From: an uncultured Devosia sp.
GTDB lineage: Bacteria; Pseudomonadota; Alphaproteobacteria; Rhizobiales; Devosiaceae
Length of the DNA: 64,000 bases
Reading direction: 5' to 3'
Assembly (NCBI RefSeq): GCF_913055165.1
Contig: NZ_CAJXJS010000002.1
Span: forward strand, 62,001 to 126,000
Shown: piece after piece, positions 60,202 through 64,000 of the stretch
How positions within the stretch are numbered: the stretch's first letter is position 1
Layout of the letters: every line of letters begins with the position of its first letter
The notes under the pieces: generated by a model
What the model was told of the DNA's origin: nothing
The model's input: only the letters and a program-made list of their open reading frames with translations
Databases searched by the model: none
Program-made: the position numbers and the translations under genes

Positions 60202-61126
60202 CGGCGGCTTTGATAGCGGCTGTGAGCTTAGCCAGTTCGCTGGCATAAACTCGATAATTGCGCAGCCAGAATGCCGGCCAATCGGCGACCTGACCTGCTT
60301 GGGCAGCCTTCATCAGTGTCCAAGTCGGTTGCGCCATGGCTGTCTGCATTGTGGCGTCCGAGCGGTTGTCGACCATGATCAGGTCGGGTTGGTACTTGTC
60401 TGCGTTCTCCCAGGAGAGAATTTCCCAATATCCGCGGTCGTCTGCCACTTCAGGGTCGATAAGATCGAGGCCCCAATTGGCGAAATCCATCAGCTCGGAA
60501 GAGCCAGCTGTGGCGGCGACATAGAGCGCGTCTGCCCCGGCCCAGACGGCAAGGGCGGTAAGGTCTGGCTTGGCAGCTGTCGCAGCCTTGAATTCGGCCA
60601 AGGCGGCCTGGAAGGCAGACTTCTCCGCGGCGATGGACGGAGCAGCCAGATCGGCACCCAGACTCTGGGCCAATGCCTCATAGTCCTCGATCAAGGTCAG
60701 GATTGATGCGCCCTGCTCCGGACCGGTGACCGGAGCCAGTGGCGCCAGCGCGGAAACGACGTCATCGCCACCGGACCAGGTAGATTCGAGTGGCCAGTAT
60801 TCTGCGACGATCAGGTCCGGCTCCAATGCGGCAGCCTTCTCGATATCGACTTCGCCCCAGGCCTGGCCGATGATTTCGATGCCGGCCAGGTCCAGACCTT
60901 GCAGGGCCTTGGCATCGGCGACTGCGCTGTCGGCATAGATGCCCACCGGGCGAATTCCCAGTGGGATAAGTCCTGCGGCCGCATCCTGGCTGGCGATAAT
61001 GCGTTGGGGCACTGCGTCCAGCTCGACGGCGTTGCCATCGCCCCCCACGTAGTGCCAGCCTTGGGCCATACCTGGGAGCGTCGTCATCGTGAAGAGAGCG
61101 AGGGTGAATGCGACAGCACGAAACAT
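60182..61126 (-). CDS. Iron-siderophore-type ABC substrate-binding protein
   Basis: Signal peptide; VPQRIIASQDAAAGLIPLGIRPVGIYADS; ALEPDLIVAEYW. Confidence 0.9.
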   Translation of the reverse strand: MFRAVAFTLALFTMTTLPGMAQGWHYVGGDGNAVELDAVPQRIIASQDAAAGLIPLGIRPVGIYADSAVADAKALQGLDLAGIEIIGQAWGEVDIEKAAALEPDLIVAEYWPLESTWSGGDDVVSALAPLAPVTGPEQGASILTLIEDYEALAQSLGADLAAPSIAAEKSAFQAALAEFKAATAAKPDLTALAVWAGADALYVAATAGSSELMDFANWGLDLIDPEVADDRGYWEILSWENADKYQPDLIMVDNRSDATMQTAMAQPTWTLMKAAQAGQVADWPAFWLRNYRVYASELAKLTAAIKAADADLAP

Positions 61127-61146
61127 GACAACGATCTTCAGGTTTC

Positions 61147-61162
61147 AGGGATAGCGATCCCT
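61147..61162. promoter_or_regulatory. Inverted repeat upstream of the iron ABC operon
   Basis: AGGGAT-agcg-ATCCCT, about 20 bp upstream of the substrate-binding protein start. Confidence 0.4.
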
Positions 61163-61192
61163 AAACTCCATAAGATGATCGGTCAAGTCATG

Positions 61193-62446
61193 TTAACTGG
61201 ACGCTGAACGGTCAATCGGGCGACGGTATTGGTAGATGCCAACATCGATCGAGCCTTCGGCAAATCCGGCCTCGCAATAGGAGAGATAGTAGACCCATTT
61301 GCGCTTGAAATACTCGTCATAACCCAAGGGGGCGATCATCGGCCACCGCTCAAGGAAGCGTTCGCGCCACAGGCGTAGCGTGCGTGCATAGGACTGACCA
61401 AAGGTCTCCACCTGCTCCAGAATGAGGCCGTATCGCTCGCCGAACTCCTTCATGACCGTCTTGGTCAGGAGCATGCCGCCGGGGAAGATGTAGCGCTGAA
61501 TGAAGTCCGGACCGGCGCGATAGCCTTCAAAATCGGCCTCGTTGATGGTTATGGCCTGAATGGCGGCGGTGCCTCCGGGCTTGAGCCGGTCGTGTAGGGT
61601 CTGGAAATAGCTGGGCCAATTGTCCTCACCGACCGCCTCGATCATTTCGATCGAGCCGATATGGTCGAACTGCCCCTGGGTGTGCCGATAGTCTTCGAAG
61701 ACCAGTGTTGCATATTGATCGAGCCCCTGCCGAGCCAGTCGCTCGAGGCCGAATTTGAGTTGTTCGGCTGACAGCGTAATGCCGCGCAGATTGGCCTTGT
61801 AGTCGCGCGCCACCGTTTCGGCGAAGCCGCCCCAGCCGCAGCCGATCTCGAGTACGGTGGAGCCTTCCTTGATGCCGGCCATGTCGGCGACGCGCCGATA
61901 CTTGGCCAGTTGCGCCTCCTCCAGGCTTTGGTCGCCGGAGGTGAAGACAGCCGACGAATAGGTCATGGAAGGGTCGAGCCACTGGCCATAGAAGTCGTTG
62001 CCCAGATCGTAGTGCTCGGCAATGTTCTTCTTGGACCCTTCGAGCGTGTTTCTGCGGGAGAGATGATAGTGCAGATCGCCCGCGGCACGGCGGAAGAACC
62101 CCTTGCCCGCCTGGTCGAACATGTCACGGTTCTGCAGGAAAAAGCGGAACAGCGCGGTCAGATCGTCCGATTCGATGTCGCCATTCATGTAGGCGGCAGC
62201 AAACCCGACCGTGCCGCGCTGCATGGCCTCGGAGATGACCTTCAGGTTGTTCAGGCGCAGCGTGGCATGCTCGCCGCTGTTGCCCTGGCCCACGGTGCGT
62301 GTCCTGCCATTTGGAAAGATCACCGTCAGCGAGCCATGCATCGGCTTGCCGATCAGAGAAACGCCAACCTGCTCCACCAGCCAGGACGTCAGGTGCGTCC
62401 AAAGCGAGGCGCCGGTCTGGGAGTGTTCGACGGCTGTTTTTGTCAT
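61193..62446 (-). CDS. cfa: Cyclopropane-fatty-acyl-phospholipid synthase
   Basis: IAEHYDLGNDFYGQWLDPSMTYSSAVF; VLEIGCGWGGFAETVARDY; YIFPGGMLLT. Confidence 0.93.
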   Translation of the reverse strand: MTKTAVEHSQTGASLWTHLTSWLVEQVGVSLIGKPMHGSLTVIFPNGRTRTVGQGNSGEHATLRLNNLKVISEAMQRGTVGFAAAYMNGDIESDDLTALFRFFLQNRDMFDQAGKGFFRRAAGDLHYHLSRRNTLEGSKKNIAEHYDLGNDFYGQWLDPSMTYSSAVFTSGDQSLEEAQLAKYRRVADMAGIKEGSTVLEIGCGWGGFAETVARDYKANLRGITLSAEQLKFGLERLARQGLDQYATLVFEDYRHTQGQFDHIGSIEMIEAVGEDNWPSYFQTLHDRLKPGGTAAIQAITINEADFEGYRAGPDFIQRYIFPGGMLLTKTVMKEFGERYGLILEQVETFGQSYARTLRLWRERFLERWPMIAPLGYDEYFKRKWVYYLSYCEAGFAEGSIDVGIYQYRRPIDRSASS

Positions 62447-62672
62447 TGTGCCGCTTGGTCCAACTGTCACTACATGTGGCGGCGCAGCGCGGGCCCGTCG
62501 CCTGGCAAAGCGTCTGGAGGTGCACAAGGGGCGGCGTCGCCTCCCACCGGACACCAGCAGATAGTTTAGCTGCCGCAATTGGATATGCAAGCCGCCTCGC
62601 GCAACCTGGAAGCCAGTGCGCCCCTCACCACACTCCACTACGCCACGGACATGGTTTTGGATCTCGCGACCT

Positions 62673-64000
62673 TCAACGCGGGGGGCGGGCTAGATCGTGC
62701 AGGCGGAATTGTACCTGCTCGCGCCCCTGATAATGGTCGATGGAGAGACCGCCTGCGAAATGCAGTGGCTCATCTCCGCCCCGCATAAGCGCGTCGCCCA
62801 GTGGCGTCCCGGCGGCGCGGAATGCGATTGCCTTGAGCCTGGCCCCGTCGTCCGACGACAGGGAGAAGCTCACATGTCCGCCCTTGCCGACGATCTGAGG
62901 GAAACGGGCGCGATGGGCGGGAAAGGCAAATACCGGCGATGGATTGCCCGAGCCATAGGGACCCGCCCGCTCCAGACTGTGGAGCAGGTCAAGCGTGGCA
63001 CCCCGCGCGGTGAGCGCCGCATCAATCTTGAGTGCCGAGGCCGCCCGTGCCGACGCGACACCGGCGGCGAGTGCTTCGGTCAGGAATACGCGAAACGGCC
63101 CCAAATCGCCTGGCTTGAGCGACACACCGGCGGCCATGGCATGACCGCCGCCCTTGGGAACAAGTCCCTGCTCTACCGCGGCGATGACCGCACTTCCGAG
63201 GTCAACACCGGGAATCGAGCGCCCCGAACCGGTTCCGGTTCCATCTGGATTGAGAGCAATCGCGAAGCTCGGGCGATCAAAGCGCTCTCGCAGACGGGCA
63301 GCGACCAAACCAACAATGCCGGGATGCCAATCCGCAGACGCGAGTACGAGCACCGGTGGGCCTTCCCCACCGCCGATCTCCGCTTCGGCAGCAGCGCAGG
63401 CCTGTTCGACGGCCTCGACCTCAATGCGCTGGCGCTCGCTGTTCAATTCGTCCAGTTGAGCCGCGATCACCATGGCCTGATGTTCATCGTCCAGCGCGAG
63501 CAGCCGCGTACCCAAGGCCGCATCGCCAATGCGACCACCAGCATTGATGCGCGGACCTATGAGAAACCCCAGATGGTATGGATTGAGTGGACCGCCGACG
63601 CGCGCCGCAAGGACCAAGGCAGCCAAACCTGGCTTGTCTCCGCGACGGGCGACTTCCAGGCCCCGCACAACAAAGGCCCTGTTCAGGCCGGTGAGCGGGA
63701 CGACATCACAGACCGTGGCCAGCGCAACCAGATCAAGCAGACCCAGCAGATCCGGCAGACCCGTGTCGCCACGGTTTCGCAATGTGCGGTTCACGGCGAC
63801 CAGCACCATGAAGGTCACACCGGCCGCGCAGAGATAGCCGAGACCGGAAATGTCATCGGGGCGGTTTGGATTGACCAGTGCTGTCGCTAGCGGGAGATCG
63901 TGATCCGACAGGTGATGATCGACCACCAGAACGTCGACGCCACGGCCGCGCGCGTTAGCGATGGGCTGGTCGCTGGTGGTGCCGCAATCGAGTGTGATGA
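62673..64000 (-). CDS. recJ: Single-stranded-DNA-specific exonuclease RecJ (5' part beyond right edge)
   Basis: DVLVVDHHLSDHDLPLATALVNPNRPDD (DHH motif), GPRINAGGRIGDA, GGHAMAAGVSL; open to the end of the window. Confidence 0.93.
   Translation of the reverse strand, partial: ITLDCGTTSDQPIANARGRGVDVLVVDHHLSDHDLPLATALVNPNRPDDISGLGYLCAAGVTFMVLVAVNRTLRNRGDTGLPDLLGLLDLVALATVCDVVPLTGLNRAFVVRGLEVARRGDKPGLAALVLAARVGGPLNPYHLGFLIGPRINAGGRIGDAALGTRLLALDDEHQAMVIAAQLDELNSERQRIEVEAVEQACAAAEAEIGGGEGPPVLVLASADWHPGIVGLVAARLRERFDRPSFAIALNPDGTGTGSGRSIPGVDLGSAVIAAVEQGLVPKGGGHAMAAGVSLKPGDLGPFRVFLTEALAAGVASARAASALKIDAALTARGATLDLLHSLERAGPYGSGNPSPVFAFPAHRARFPQIVGKGGHVSFSLSSDDGARLKAIAFRAAGTPLGDALMRGGDEPLHFAGGLSIDHYQGREQVQFRLHDLARPPR

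Overview
This 64 kb window looks like ordinary, high-GC alphaproteobacterial (Hyphomicrobiales, Devosia-like) core chromosome. It is densely coded, mostly in operons. I see no prophage, transposase, integrase, CRISPR array, toxin-antitoxin module or recognisable defence island. Main blocks: (1) a minus-strand run dgt-argS-SPOR protein-scpA-scpB-tatA-tatB-tatC (partial at the left edge), with erpA divergent; (2) serine hydrolase, xth, Sel1-like protein, ABC exporter, CorA/ZntB-type transporter; (3) pcm-tolC-popZ-like-valS with a 75-bp tandem hairpin repeat between popZ and valS; (4) tRNA-Cys, BenE-like, mobA-like, tRNA-Asn, MFS, SRPBCC, photolyase, cysK, cls, alaX; (5) an AapJQMP amino-acid ABC operon with an extra divergent AapJ paralogue; (6) metC, PAP2, tRNA-Pro, NDUFS4-like, TraB/GumN; (7) a LacI-controlled sugar operon with an ABC transporter, two Gfo/Idh/MocA oxidoreductases and two xylose-isomerase-like TIM barrels, but no recognisable glycoside hydrolase; (8) tRNA-Arg, HAD, ArsR, hemolysin III, DUF192, double cold-shock protein, glyoxalase, two tRNA-Glu, dinB, a siderophore/haem-type iron ABC operon, cfa and partial recJ. 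The best second-look items are the hairpin-punctuated sugar operon with its paired LacI-type operators, a hairpin enclosing the cls ribosome-binding site, the 75-bp hairpin array upstream of valS, the divergent AapJ paralogue, and an enlarged AapQ. I found no convincing wholly new system. All functional calls come from reading the translations; no searches were run.
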